A DNA stretch of 37,536 bases. Origin: Planctomycetota bacterium (lineage in GTDB: Bacteria; Planctomycetota; Planctomycetia; Pirellulales; Thermoguttaceae). Numbering within the stretch: position 1 is the stretch's first letter; each line of letters begins with the position of its first letter. The stretch is taken from positions 1 to 37,536 of the forward strand of contig JANXOJ010000446.1 of NCBI GenBank assembly GCA_025353625.1, given 5' to 3'. The notes beneath the pieces are model-generated. The model was not told the DNA's origin and did no database searches. It saw only the letters and a list, made by a program, of their open reading frames with translations. The position numbers and the translations under genes are program-made. Below are positions 9,372 through 19,016 of the stretch, one piece after another.

Positions 9372-10034
9372 TTACTCCTTGGCGAGTTTTTGGAGGTTGA
9401 GTTGCATTGCGCAGGTGGCGATGTTGGCGGCCGAATCGCGCGCCGCTTCGGCACTGGCCATGAAATTCTTCGGCGGCGCGGCCTTGGCCCGCGCGAAGAA
9501 GCGGCCCGCGGCCGTGGCCAGGGCTTTTCCGTTGACCGGTCGCAGGGCCTTGCGGCCGCGCGTGAGGAAGTAGCCGTATTCGACCGGATTGGCCACGGCC
9601 AGATCGGGATGGGCGAGCGTGAATTTCTTGGACGTGTGTTTCGCGACCGGGCCGTTCTTGGTCTGCTTCAGCGTGCGCGTGCGCGCGAAGCCCCGCCGCG
9701 GTCCGCTGGCGACGTAGGCGCAGAACGTGGCCGGGTAGAGCTTGGCCTTCGTGCTGCCGATCGACTGCGCGAGGAGGCCCGTCTTGGTGTAGGCCGCCGC
9801 TCCCGCCTTTTCGACGGTCGCTAAAAAGTTGCTGGCGCGTTCGAGGCCGGGCGCCACGACCTTGGCGAGCACGTCCTTCTGGAAGTCGTCGAGCGCGCGG
9901 ACGGCGGCGGGAATTCTCGATTGTCGATCGAGGAACGATTGCACCTTCGCTTCTCCCGCCACCCAGGCGGAGAAATCTGCCTCCGACAAATGCCGCTGCT
10001 GACGGGCGATCCAATTGGCCATTCTGCCTGCCAT
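9372..10034 (-). CDS. Head-tail/neck-type phage protein
   Basis: In-frame MAGRMANWIARQQRHLSEADF... to LNLQKLAKE; contains GYFLTRGRKALRPVNGKAL; syntenic position. Confidence 0.55.
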   Translation of the reverse strand: MAGRMANWIARQQRHLSEADFSAWVAGEAKVQSFLDRQSRIPAAVRALDDFQKDVLAKVVAPGLERASNFLATVEKAGAAAYTKTGLLAQSIGSTKAKLYPATFCAYVASGPRRGFARTRTLKQTKNGPVAKHTSKKFTLAHPDLAVANPVEYGYFLTRGRKALRPVNGKALATAAGRFFARAKAAPPKNFMASAEAARDSAANIATCAMQLNLQKLAKE

Positions 10035-10495
10035 TATGAGACTCCCCCATCGCTGAAGAAGTCGATCAAGATCGGCACGAAGAAGCGCGAGTTGCCGTAC
10101 AGTTCGTCGATGTAGTCGTCGCCGAAAATGGCTCTGGGCTCTTTGGCGTTCCAATGGAGCGCGAAATGCCGCGGCCCAACGAAGAACGTGCTGAGCGACT
10201 CGACGAAGGTTTCCAGGGGATCGATTTCGGCGTCGTCGGTGGGATCCTTCACCAATTTCTCGCAGACGATGCCCAAGGAGCAGGTCGCGCGGGCGGCACC
10301 CCAGGCGATCCGCTCGCTGGCGTAGTCCACGGGCGCGATGGTGATCTTCATCTTCGACTCGGGCGTGCCGGCTGCCGGCACGTTTTCCAGCGCGTTGATG
10401 TACATCCGCCGGTACTGGATCGAGTAGGGCACGGGCCACTCGAGCGCGTCGATCTGCGCGATGATATCGTTCGCGATGGTTTTGGCGTTGCTCAT
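10034..10495 (-). CDS. Phage minor head-tail joining/tail completion hypothetical protein
   Basis: MSNAKTIANDIIAQIDALEWPVPYSIQYRRMYINALENVPAAG...; compact operon overlaps. Confidence 0.6.
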   Translation of the reverse strand: MSNAKTIANDIIAQIDALEWPVPYSIQYRRMYINALENVPAAGTPESKMKITIAPVDYASERIAWGAARATCSLGIVCEKLVKDPTDDAEIDPLETFVESLSTFFVGPRHFALHWNAKEPRAIFGDDYIDELYGNSRFFVPILIDFFSDGGVS

Positions 10496-10869
10496 GCCGA
10501 CACCTGTTTCATCTTGAGGAACCAGGTGCCCGACTCGGCCGACTGCTCGTAGGGCCGCATGCCCTTGGGCGGCAGCAAGGCGTAGGTCTGCGAGACGCCG
10601 TCGGCAAGGGTCACCGCGAGGCGATCGTTCAAGATCGGCGTGACGAAGCCGGCCGCGGTCCAGGCGTGGTTCGAGACCTGGAAGACCAGGCCCTTCCACT
10701 GGAGAATCTCCGCGCCTTGCTGCTCCTGCGATGCCCAGTCGGGCTTCGTGGAGACGACCATCAGCGGCCAACTGCGGTTGCCGCGCGTGTAGACGCCGGC
10801 GAAGCCCTGGGATTGTTCCAGGGCCGGCATGAGCACGTTGTGGATGGCGTGGGCGAGTGAGCCGTTCAT
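10492..10869 (-). CDS. Phage hypothetical protein (head-tail connector region)
   Basis: MNGSLAHAIHNVLMPALEQSQGFAGVYTRGNRSWPLMV...; 4-bp overlap with next gene. Confidence 0.6.
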   Translation of the reverse strand: MNGSLAHAIHNVLMPALEQSQGFAGVYTRGNRSWPLMVVSTKPDWASQEQQGAEILQWKGLVFQVSNHAWTAAGFVTPILNDRLAVTLADGVSQTYALLPPKGMRPYEQSAESGTWFLKMKQVSA

Positions 10870-10936
10870 AGTGGTTCTCGGCCCGCCGGGGCCTCGCTCG
10901 TGCGCGCGATCGAGGCCCCGGGCTGGGCATTGAAAC

Positions 10937-11311
10937 TCAGGAAGTCGTGCCGCTGCCGGGCCAGACGAGGACGCGGATCGTGCCGCCGGCCTGGGCGGTG
11001 ATGCTGATCCCGAGGGGATAGGTCGTGTGACCTCCCGTCCAGGAGGTGACGACCTTTTTGTTGGTCGCGTCCCAAGCGACCGGGACGCCGGCGGCAATGG
11101 CGGCGGTTGCCGGAAAGTCGTAAATGCCGACCGTGTTGACGCTGGAGGGGCGGGCCGTGGGGGCGCCGTCCCAGCCAGAGTCGTTGGCGGCGATGCCGAC
11201 TAGGCCGGCGCCGAGGGGCACGACGTCGCCGGCGGTGAAGCTGGCACCGGCCGGGATCGGCAGGCGGAAGCCGTCGCCGATCATTGCGGTCAAGAGTGCG
11301 GGCGAAAGCAT
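10937..11311 (-). CDS. DUF2190-like capsid decoration protein
   Basis: MLSPALLTAMIGDGFRLPIPAGASFTAGDVVPLGAGLVGIAANDS...GVPVAWDATNKKVV...YPLGISITAQAGGTIRVLVWPG. Confidence 0.7.
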   Translation of the reverse strand: MLSPALLTAMIGDGFRLPIPAGASFTAGDVVPLGAGLVGIAANDSGWDGAPTARPSSVNTVGIYDFPATAAIAAGVPVAWDATNKKVVTSWTGGHTTYPLGISITAQAGGTIRVLVWPGSGTTS

Positions 11312-11434
11312 GGTAAATACTCCTCGATGGTCTGTGGTTGGTTTTGCGTGGAGGGGAAAATGGTCTGTGGGTAGAGGCAGGTGGGGAGGGACGAAGGTTT
11401 TGCTTCCTTCATCCCTCCCCCTTCGTGCTTGGAT

Positions 11435-13636
11435 TTACTGCCCGGCGCTCATCGTTGCGCCGCGTGGATCTCCCAGGGCAAAGCCCATGTCGATCCAACT
11501 CCGGAAGCGGATGCCCAGGTTCTCGAAGTTGGCCTCGGCCCGTTCCACGGTCGGCGTTTGCATGCCGTTGAGGAAGGCCGCTTCGATCGCGTGGAAGCCG
11601 GCGTTGGGGTCGAGCATCAGGTACCAGGCCAGCGGGCTGTAGTTGGCATAGAGGGCGTTGTCGAGGTAGGCGCTGGCGGCGACTTCGAACTTGCCGGCCA
11701 GCGGGTTCTCGCTGCCCTGCAAGCTGCCGGTGCCGACTGCCGCCAACTGCGAAACCAGGATGCGGGAGAGCATCAGGGTCTCGGCCGTGTAGCGGAGCGA
11801 GGCCGGAACCAGGAGGATCGACGGCTCCATGCCCAGCGGGTAGCCCGCCGGATCCTTCTGGTGCAGGGACAGGGTGTAGGCGGACGCCAGGCCGGGCACG
11901 GTCAACGTGCTGCCCGCGCCGCTCTGGTAGTTCCCGTTGGCCGCGCTGAAGAAGTTATCCGTCGCGGTCGCCAAACCCTCGGGGGCTTGGAACTGGCTGC
12001 CGATGGCCGGGTTCGAGAGGAACAACGCCCAGAAGGCGTCGTTGATCGCCAGACCTGCCCCGCGGCCCACCATCTTCGGGATGTCGCTGAAGGCGCTCAT
12101 ATCGTCGTTGATGATCAACTTCCGATCGAGGTTGAACATGATGCCTTCGGTGTCGCCCTGGATGATGTAACTCTGATCGCCCAGCTTGCCGTGCTGCAAC
12201 TCGCCCGAAGTGTTCAGCGGCTTGAACCGCATGTCGTTCGTGAGCCGGAAGCGGTTGTGGGGCTTGAAGTCCTGGAGGCTTCCCTGCTTGGAAACGCGCC
12301 GCCACACCTGCTCGACGTGGTTGTAGCCGTCGAGCAGCAACTTGTGGGCGACGTTGCTCAAAATGCCGGGCAGGCTGACGGGGCTGGCGCCGCCGTCGGC
12401 GCGAATCGCCTGGCGGGGATCGCTCCACGGATTCTGGAAGCAGGTCCGCAGGGCCGCGCGAATGAACTCCTCGCCCGTGCCGGTGAGCATGGGCAACTCC
12501 ACGCCCTGCGCGCGGGCACACAAACGAAAAATGTCGCGAATGCCCAGGCCGCGGAACGACCGGCTGCCGGCCTCCACGTTGGCTTCGCCATATTCCTTGG
12601 CCATCGCGTCGTTGGGCCGGAGGCCGGCGGTAATGAGACAGCTGGCCTCGATCGCCCGGCCGAGGTCGACGTGCTTGCCGGCGATGTGCATCGCCGGGCC
12701 GGTCTGCTGGCTCGTGGCGCGGCCGGCCCGCAGAACCTTCAGTTCGATCTCGTTGTCGATCCGCTTGTCGTCCCAGCCCTCTTCCATCGCCGAGGCGGCA
12801 ACGTCGAGGTGATCGCCGCACTTGGCTTCGATCGTGGCGGCGCGACGCAACGCCGCGGCCCGGGCCTTGATCGGATCGGCAGCGGCTGCCTGGATGCTTG
12901 CCTGGCGGCGGGCGGCTTCGGTCTTCTTCTCTTCTTCTTTCTTCTCTTCGTCCCTCTTGGCGGGATCCGGATCGACTTCGCTGGCGGAGAGCTTGGCGTG
13001 CATGGTGGCCATGCTGGCCTTCTGCTTGTCGTCCATGGTGCCGGGGTCGAATCCGGCGGCCTTGCAAAATTCGGAAAAATCGGGTTTCTTCTCGTCGGCC
13101 ATAAGTGGCTTCCCTTTCGCTGCAATGGTGGTCGAGGTGCTGGTGTCCGCGCCAAGCGAGACGACGCTGATCTCTCCCAAAGTGGTGTCGTAACAGGCGT
13201 ACATGGGGCCGGAGAACGTCCGGCCGTTGATTTCGATGCTTTGTCCGTGGGGGACGAATTCCTTGCGGGCCGGCTCGCCGCCGATCGAGGCCTGGAACTG
13301 GTGCCCGTTGGCGGCCATTCCCAGCACGGCGCGGGGACCGGCCGATTCGCGATTCGTGACCCGGCCGACGGCGTTGACGTTGCCGCTTTCGATCGCGATG
13401 GCGATTTGACCCAGAACGTCTTCCTCGTTGACGCCGTGGCCCACGCGGCAGGGAATGAGCGCCGCCGCGCTGCGGATGCTGGCCACTTCCACGACGCACG
13501 GGTATTCCCAGCCGTTCAAGTTCATCGCGCCGCCCGAGTAGGCCGGCTGCATGACGATCGAGCCTTTTTCGAGACTTTTTCCGTCAGCCGCTTCGGCTTG
13601 GATCGAGACGGAGGCGGTGAAGGTGAGTTTGGTCAT
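11435..13636 (-). CDS. Prohead protease-major capsid protein fusion (Mu-gpT-like capsid half)
   Basis: N-term RVGHGVNEEDVLGQI...VLGMAANGHQFQASIGG...GRTFSGPMYACYDTTLGEISVVSLGADTST; charged linker KRDEEKKEEEKKTEAARRQ; C-term PKMVGRGAGLAINDAFWALFLSNP...LMLDPNAGFHAIEAAFLNG. Confidence 0.8.
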   Translation of the reverse strand: MTKLTFTASVSIQAEAADGKSLEKGSIVMQPAYSGGAMNLNGWEYPCVVEVASIRSAAALIPCRVGHGVNEEDVLGQIAIAIESGNVNAVGRVTNRESAGPRAVLGMAANGHQFQASIGGEPARKEFVPHGQSIEINGRTFSGPMYACYDTTLGEISVVSLGADTSTSTTIAAKGKPLMADEKKPDFSEFCKAAGFDPGTMDDKQKASMATMHAKLSASEVDPDPAKRDEEKKEEEKKTEAARRQASIQAAAADPIKARAAALRRAATIEAKCGDHLDVAASAMEEGWDDKRIDNEIELKVLRAGRATSQQTGPAMHIAGKHVDLGRAIEASCLITAGLRPNDAMAKEYGEANVEAGSRSFRGLGIRDIFRLCARAQGVELPMLTGTGEEFIRAALRTCFQNPWSDPRQAIRADGGASPVSLPGILSNVAHKLLLDGYNHVEQVWRRVSKQGSLQDFKPHNRFRLTNDMRFKPLNTSGELQHGKLGDQSYIIQGDTEGIMFNLDRKLIINDDMSAFSDIPKMVGRGAGLAINDAFWALFLSNPAIGSQFQAPEGLATATDNFFSAANGNYQSGAGSTLTVPGLASAYTLSLHQKDPAGYPLGMEPSILLVPASLRYTAETLMLSRILVSQLAAVGTGSLQGSENPLAGKFEVAASAYLDNALYANYSPLAWYLMLDPNAGFHAIEAAFLNGMQTPTVERAEANFENLGIRFRSWIDMGFALGDPRGATMSAGQ

Positions 13637-13747
13637 GTTGTTTTTTCCGGCGGGCGGCGTATACTGGTTGTGGGCCTGGATTCGCCACACAGCCGCCGCC
13701 TCGAAAGCGGCCACGTCTCGGACGTACTTGCTGAGGGAGTTCCGGGC

Positions 13748-16102
13748 CTATCTTTTTGCCTTGGGGAGTTTGGTCTTGGTCCTGGGGTCGGTCTTGGTCT
13801 TGTAGGCCGTGTACACGGCCAGGGCCTTGCGTCCGACGCGGGCCTCTTCGAGCACGAAGAACCATCCGTTGACGCGCTTCAGATACTCGACGCCCGGAGA
13901 CTGGTTCTTGCCGACGGGGTGTTCGGACGGGCGGATGTCGTCCGCGCTGCGAATGATCTCGGGAATCCGTTCGAAATCGGATTCTTCGAAGGGGACTTCG
14001 TCGGAGGCCAATCGCGACGAGTTCTTGCCGTGGTCGCGGAGAATGTGGCCGATGGCCGACTCTTCGATCCCGTGCGTGTAGCCTGTTGGGTCGAAATCGA
14101 GTTTGGCCTTCTCCTTCAGCTTGGCGGCTTCCGTCGCGCCGACCGTGGCGTAGCCCACCCAGCGGTGTTTTTCGCCTTCGTCGCGGGACGGGCGGTCTAC
14201 CACGTCTTTCACGAGTGAGGTGATGCTCGCATGGGTCCCCGAGGTCTTTGTGTCGCCATCTTCGCTCGCGTCCCCTTTGCCGAACTTGCCGCCGTTGTTC
14301 GGATCGGGATCGTTGGCTTGGACCTTTGCGCCTTTGCGATTTCGCGCGAGATTTCTTCCGGCCCGGATTCGCGGCCGTCGCCGGCGGGCCTGGGCCGGTT
14401 TCGGCTCTTCCTCCGGCTCGTTCGCGTCTTGCGGTTCGCCGTCGTCTTGGGGTTCGTCGTCGTCCGCCTCGGCGGGCGGCGTGCCTTGTCCCGGCGGCAG
14501 CGGGTACTTGATCTTGTATTTGGCCTCCATGCGGGCCTTGAATGCCTCTTCGCGGGCGATCTGCTCGAGACCCTCTTCCCACTCGATGCCGTTTTTCTGC
14601 CATTCGATGGCCAGGTTGCTGGTGAGCGTGCCGAGGCGAGTTTGCGCCGCGCCGGATTCCTTGGTCGGATCGACGTGCTCTTCGCAGTCCCAGAGCCACT
14701 GGTGGCTCATGTCGGCCTTGAGGTTGCGGGCGGCCTGCGGCAGATAGCCCTCAATGAGGCAGGCTTCGTCGATCCACCATTGAAAAATCTTGTCGAGGAC
14801 CGTGGTCTCGCATTCCGAGCGATCCACTTCAATGCTCTTGCGGTAGACTTGAAAATCGAGCCGGCCGGAGGCGTAGTTGTAGCCCGAGGAATCGCCGGCG
14901 ATGACGCACAGCGGCATGTTGATGCAGCGGCCGATCTCGCAGAGCAGTTCCCGCTTGAAGGTCGGGTACTTGGCGTCGGGCATCGTGGGGTTCAGGCCCG
15001 AGGCCCGCCAGCCGGCGGGCATGGTCATGGCCATGCCGTCCTCGAAGTCGAAAGTATCCATCGGTGCCACGCTGGCCACTTCTTGCAGACCGGCCGGCGC
15101 GTTGGTCTCGATGGAGATCGCCCAACTCGATTGAATGCGGGCGCTCTTCAGGATGGACGTGGTGTAGTCGCGCAACTGCGCAAACAAATTGAGCGCGGGC
15201 GTCAGTTCTGGAATGCCGCGATGCAGTTCCGGCCGGTCCTTGCGGAACCAGTGGCAGACCTTGTTGGCCGGGAAGGTGTCGTAATCCCACGGGAAGCCGA
15301 CGTAGCCGGGAAGGTAGACGTAGTTTCCCGGGTGAATCCGCAAAATGAAATAGTTTTTGGGTTGGAAGAACTCATCGAGTTCGATGCCGTCGACGCTGGG
15401 AACGCTGAACTGCATGGCCGAGACGGTGGCGCACTGGTCGGCCTCGAAGATCCGCAAATTCAAGCGGACGGGGCTGCCGCCGCGATCGAGGCTGGCCGTC
15501 GCGACGGCGCGGTTGGTCTGCACGCAGAAGCCTTCGCCGTCCTGGGCCTTGGCCATCCGCATGGTACGGAGCTTGCCGGCCAGGTCGATCTCCTTGGCCC
15601 ACTGGCCGAACTTGGCCTTCACCTCGCGATTGACGTCCGGATCGCGGGTCGTCATGTGCAGCCGCGGCCCGCGGCCGATGGTGTCGTTGGCGAGCGTGGT
15701 GACGATGCCCCGGGCATAGGAATTGTTGGCCACTTCGTAGCGGCTGCGGACGCGCAACAGGTACCGCACGCCGGGGTTGGCGGAGGCGTCGGGGCCCAGG
15801 TTGTCGGCCATCGCCCAGTGCTTGCGCATGTCGGCGCCGTACTGGGCGTTGTCGAAACGGGCGGCGATCGCCTTGCCGCGGCCCTGCACTTCGGAAAGGG
15901 CCGGGCCGTTCCACATGGGGCCGCTGAGGGCTAGCGTGGCGGCGTGAAGATCGGGATCGTTGGGGCCGTAGGGCGTGCGGAGGTCCGACGCGCGGAGCAT
16001 CTTCTGGATCGATTCCTTGGCCCGCGCGTGATTCTGGGCGCGAACGGCCGCCGGCGAGGGCTGCACGGCGAAGAATCGCTGGAGGCGACTGAGGAGTTTC
16101 AC
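13748..16102 (-). CDS. Lambda-gpB-family portal protein with C-terminal PBECR-like nuclease/toxin domain
   Basis: Portal body (RSRYEVANNSYARGIVTTLANDTIGRGPRL...ICHWFRKDRPELHRGIPELTPALNLFAQLRDY-like text; INMPLCVIAGDSSGYNYASGRLDFQVYRKSIEVDR) followed by HGIEESAIGHILRDHGKNSS...FEESDFERIPEIIRSADDIR...VEYLKRVNGWFFVLEEARVGRKALAVYTAYKTK. Confidence 0.82.
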   Translation of the reverse strand: MKLLSRLQRFFAVQPSPAAVRAQNHARAKESIQKMLRASDLRTPYGPNDPDLHAATLALSGPMWNGPALSEVQGRGKAIAARFDNAQYGADMRKHWAMADNLGPDASANPGVRYLLRVRSRYEVANNSYARGIVTTLANDTIGRGPRLHMTTRDPDVNREVKAKFGQWAKEIDLAGKLRTMRMAKAQDGEGFCVQTNRAVATASLDRGGSPVRLNLRIFEADQCATVSAMQFSVPSVDGIELDEFFQPKNYFILRIHPGNYVYLPGYVGFPWDYDTFPANKVCHWFRKDRPELHRGIPELTPALNLFAQLRDYTTSILKSARIQSSWAISIETNAPAGLQEVASVAPMDTFDFEDGMAMTMPAGWRASGLNPTMPDAKYPTFKRELLCEIGRCINMPLCVIAGDSSGYNYASGRLDFQVYRKSIEVDRSECETTVLDKIFQWWIDEACLIEGYLPQAARNLKADMSHQWLWDCEEHVDPTKESGAAQTRLGTLTSNLAIEWQKNGIEWEEGLEQIAREEAFKARMEAKYKIKYPLPPGQGTPPAEADDDEPQDDGEPQDANEPEEEPKPAQARRRRPRIRAGRNLARNRKGAKVQANDPDPNNGGKFGKGDASEDGDTKTSGTHASITSLVKDVVDRPSRDEGEKHRWVGYATVGATEAAKLKEKAKLDFDPTGYTHGIEESAIGHILRDHGKNSSRLASDEVPFEESDFERIPEIIRSADDIRPSEHPVGKNQSPGVEYLKRVNGWFFVLEEARVGRKALAVYTAYKTKTDPRTKTKLPKAKR

Positions 16103-16326
16103 GGTCCGCCTCCGATGCTGGAGGGCGGAATCATTTTCGTGGGTCGCAAGGCGGCCAAGGCCCCGCCGCGTTGCCGCGTGGCTTTCTTGGCTTCCAGGTA
16201 CTGGTCGGCCGCGATCTGATCGGCGAGGGAATGCGCGGAGGCCGAGCCGGCCGCACTGCTGACGCTCTGGGCGCTGGCGGCGTTTTCTTCAATGACTCGG
16301 GTTAGTCGTTCGTGGTGCTGCGACAT
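16099..16326 (-). CDS. Small head-joining protein (gpW-like by position)
   Basis: 75-aa ORF overlapping portal start; located between terminase side and portal. Confidence 0.5.
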   Translation of the reverse strand: MSQHHERLTRVIEENAASAQSVSSAAGSASAHSLADQIAADQYLEAKKATRQRGGALAALRPTKMIPPSSIGGGP

Positions 16327-16371
16327 AAACGAAGCCTAGTTTGCAGGCGCGGCGGGCAGCGCGGAAGCGTA

Positions 16372-16566
16372 CTAGGGGGTAGTACGCGGCGGTTCGATCG
16401 CGCGGCGATATTCTTCCGCCTGGGCATGCTGGCCGGCGAGGAGTTCGGCGAGGAGATCGCGGTGGGTGGCGGGCGGCTCGTGGGCCGCGACCGATTCGGG
16501 CTCCGGCGGCTGGAATGGCGCGGGGGGAACGGCTTCGATCTTCTTCGGCGGTCGCTTGCGGGACAT
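16372..16566 (-). CDS. Small phage hypothetical protein
   Basis: MSRKRPPKKIEAVPPAPFQPPE... with an upstream AAGGAG ribosome-binding site. Confidence 0.45.
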   Translation of the reverse strand: MSRKRPPKKIEAVPPAPFQPPEPESVAAHEPPATHRDLLAELLAGQHAQAEEYRRAIEPPRTTP

Positions 16567-16638
16567 GGGTTTCTCCTTCAGGAATGCGGTCCAAACGGCT
16601 CGGTTAATCTGCTTCAAAGGTGGGGGCGGAGTGGCTCA

Positions 16639-16878
16639 TCATCCGATCCTTTCAAAAGTTCGCACCCGCGTGCCGCAGCTGCGGCAGACGCGGTAGCGCT
16701 TGGCTTCGTCAAATTGTTGGCGGGTGGTTTCAACCACCAAATGCCGGCAATTGCAATTCGGGCAGCGGAGACCGACGGCTTCGGCGTGGCTCCGCTTCAG
16801 TGCGCTAAGGACCAGCTTGCCGCTTTCGGGCGCGACGGCTTCGTTGCGTGGGTCAAAGGTTTCGCCTGCGGGGATCAT
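16639..16878 (-). CDS. Small zinc-ribbon protein
   Basis: RCPNCNCRHLVVETTRQQFDEAKRYRVCRSCGTRVRTFE: two CxxC knuckles. Confidence 0.65.
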   Translation of the reverse strand: MIPAGETFDPRNEAVAPESGKLVLSALKRSHAEAVGLRCPNCNCRHLVVETTRQQFDEAKRYRVCRSCGTRVRTFERIG

Positions 16879-19016
16879 TGCTTGTGCCTCCGGAGTTCGC
16901 TGAGACGGATCGTCTTCTGGCCGGTCCGCCGGGTTGGCTCTTGGGCGCCGGTCAGTTCCGCGCCCAAGGTGGAGGCGCCGACGGCGCAGCCCACGGCCGC
17001 GTCGAGCCCCTCGTTCTCGCGACTAGGAATCTGTTGCCACTCCACCACTTTGCGATCGTCGGTCTTGTTCTCCATCTCCTTGGGCAGTTCGGCCGTGAGG
17101 TGATCGCCCATCAGTCCATGATCCGTGCGGCGGTCGCCGTAGAGGGTGAGGCTGCCGGGCAGGAGTGGATCGACGAAAAGCTGCTTGTGAATGAAACTCT
17201 TGAAGTGGTTGGTGTCGATCTGGATCTCGCGAATGCTCTTGCGGTCCTTCGGTTCGAGCGCGCGCCAGTGCCATCCGATCGCGTCGCCCGGCTTGGCGAC
17301 GTACGTCGAAAATGGCTTTCGCCTGGCTCCGATGCCCACGCCGAAGCTGGGCACGACCGCGGGCAGCTTTTCCTTGGGCTGGTTCAATCGGCCGATGGCG
17401 GCGATGACCACATCGCCCAGGTCGCCCGTATCGCAGAGAGCGCGCTTGACCTTGAATTCGTCGCCCTCGGCGTTCTTCCAGGTCCTGCCGATGAGGTCGG
17501 GCAGGAAGGTATCGAGCGCGGCGGCGAGCATGGTGGCCTCGTTGGCGCCGGCAAGGGCCGGCCGATGCTCGGCGAAATGGCTGGCGATCGTGGGGTTGGC
17601 ATCGCTCTTGGTGAAGTAGCGGCGGTACTGTTTCGGGAAGGTTCCGTACTCGATGATCGATCCGGTAAAGTCCTTCCGCCAGGCGCAGACCATATAGAAG
17701 AGATACGCCTTGCCCATGTCGACGAAGGCCGTCAAGTACTCGGCCCAAGGCGGCACGACGCCGGCGGGCAGGCCGCTGGTCTTTTTGGCGATCTCATCGG
17801 CGGAAAGCATCAGCCCGGGCGCGACGGCGACCGACAGCGGCTTGCACTGATACTCGGCGGCAAAGGCTTGGCGGTTGCGGAAGTAAAGGTCCATCGCGTA
17901 CTGGAGCACGCTCAGCCGGTTGGAGGACGGGCCGTCGGGCCAAGCGACGATCGCGCCGGCGTCCATCTCGACCTGCCTGCCGGCGTAGAACCGCGTACCG
18001 GCCTGCTTGTCGCCATCGTTCTTGCGGGCATCGTCGCAAATCTGCCGGTATTGCTCCCACAGCGTGTCGAGGGCGTCGGGCATCCGGTAGACCATCGGTG
18101 CCGTCTCGCCCCGCCACTCGGGCTTCTGTTCGCGCGAGAGGTAGATGCAGGCCAGGTCGCCATCGTAAATTGGCGTGATGGCCATCACCGCGGTGATGGG
18201 CGTGTCGTGACCCGCCAGGCCCAGCACGTCGCCGTCAATCGTCTGCACGCGGTCCTCCGTGGCGACGAGCGACTTGGCGGACTTACGGTTTTGGACGTCG
18301 TCGAGCAGAACGAAGTCGGGTCGGATGATCTCGCCGTCGTCGGTGCGGTGGTTGAGTCCCTTGATCGAGCCGGTGATGGCGCGCGTGACCAGGATCGTGC
18401 CGCCGACTGCGGACGGCGGGATCGAGGCGAAGACGACTTGGTCCGGCGACCAGACGACGTTCGTCGGCTTGCCTGCCCAGATCTGCCGGCGGGCCAAGCG
18501 GCCGTCGTTCAACGTGCGGGCGAATGGGTAGCAGATTTCGGGGAAGTCCGCCAGCAGCAGTTCGTTGCTCCAGAGCTCGTCTTTTTGCTGCCGCATGATC
18601 CGGAACGAATCGCGGGCCGTGGCGCCGATCGTAACGCCGAACCGCCGCTTCTTGTAGAACGCGGCATGGAGCATGGAGCGGGCAAAGATCGTCGTCTTGC
18701 CGCCGCCTCGAAAGAGAGCCCGGGCGTATAGTCCGCCGTCGTTTTCGGCCTCCTCGGTGCGCTGGATCAGCTTGCGGTGATCGCCGCAGAACGGGCCGCG
18801 GAAGGCGCGGGGAAAATAGCTGCGGAGGAACTTTTCAAGATCGTACTCGCATTCCTCGCGCAGCTTGGTGTTTTTGCAGGGGCCGGGATATCCGGCGGCG
18901 ATATCGCGCTCCTCTTGATTCCTGGCCTTGTGGTAGGCGAGCTGCGCGGAACTCTTCTTGGCGTCCGCCGCGCTGTTGTCGTCGGCGCTGTTGTCGGTCG
19001 CGGTGAAGATGCCCAT
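16875..19016 (-). CDS. Phage terminase large subunit
   Basis: 713 aa; Walker A-like ALFRGGGKTTIFARSML, Walker B-like RPDFVLLDDVQNRKS, nuclease-domain region LTAFVDMGKAYLFYMVCAW. Confidence 0.9.
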   Translation of the reverse strand: MGIFTATDNSADDNSAADAKKSSAQLAYHKARNQEERDIAAGYPGPCKNTKLREECEYDLEKFLRSYFPRAFRGPFCGDHRKLIQRTEEAENDGGLYARALFRGGGKTTIFARSMLHAAFYKKRRFGVTIGATARDSFRIMRQQKDELWSNELLLADFPEICYPFARTLNDGRLARRQIWAGKPTNVVWSPDQVVFASIPPSAVGGTILVTRAITGSIKGLNHRTDDGEIIRPDFVLLDDVQNRKSAKSLVATEDRVQTIDGDVLGLAGHDTPITAVMAITPIYDGDLACIYLSREQKPEWRGETAPMVYRMPDALDTLWEQYRQICDDARKNDGDKQAGTRFYAGRQVEMDAGAIVAWPDGPSSNRLSVLQYAMDLYFRNRQAFAAEYQCKPLSVAVAPGLMLSADEIAKKTSGLPAGVVPPWAEYLTAFVDMGKAYLFYMVCAWRKDFTGSIIEYGTFPKQYRRYFTKSDANPTIASHFAEHRPALAGANEATMLAAALDTFLPDLIGRTWKNAEGDEFKVKRALCDTGDLGDVVIAAIGRLNQPKEKLPAVVPSFGVGIGARRKPFSTYVAKPGDAIGWHWRALEPKDRKSIREIQIDTNHFKSFIHKQLFVDPLLPGSLTLYGDRRTDHGLMGDHLTAELPKEMENKTDDRKVVEWQQIPSRENEGLDAAVGCAVGASTLGAELTGAQEPTRRTGQKTIRLSELRRHKQ

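Noticed and set aside
11381-14218. 945-aa plus-strand ORF
   Set aside because: Antisense to the recognisable capsid-protease and portal genes; long open antisense frames are expected in GC-rich DNA, and the translation is low-complexity with no recognisable domain.
16670-16685. TGCCGCAGCTGCGGCA palindrome in the zinc-ribbon gene
   Set aside because: Explained by the codons for CRSCG in GC-rich DNA; no partner sites seen.
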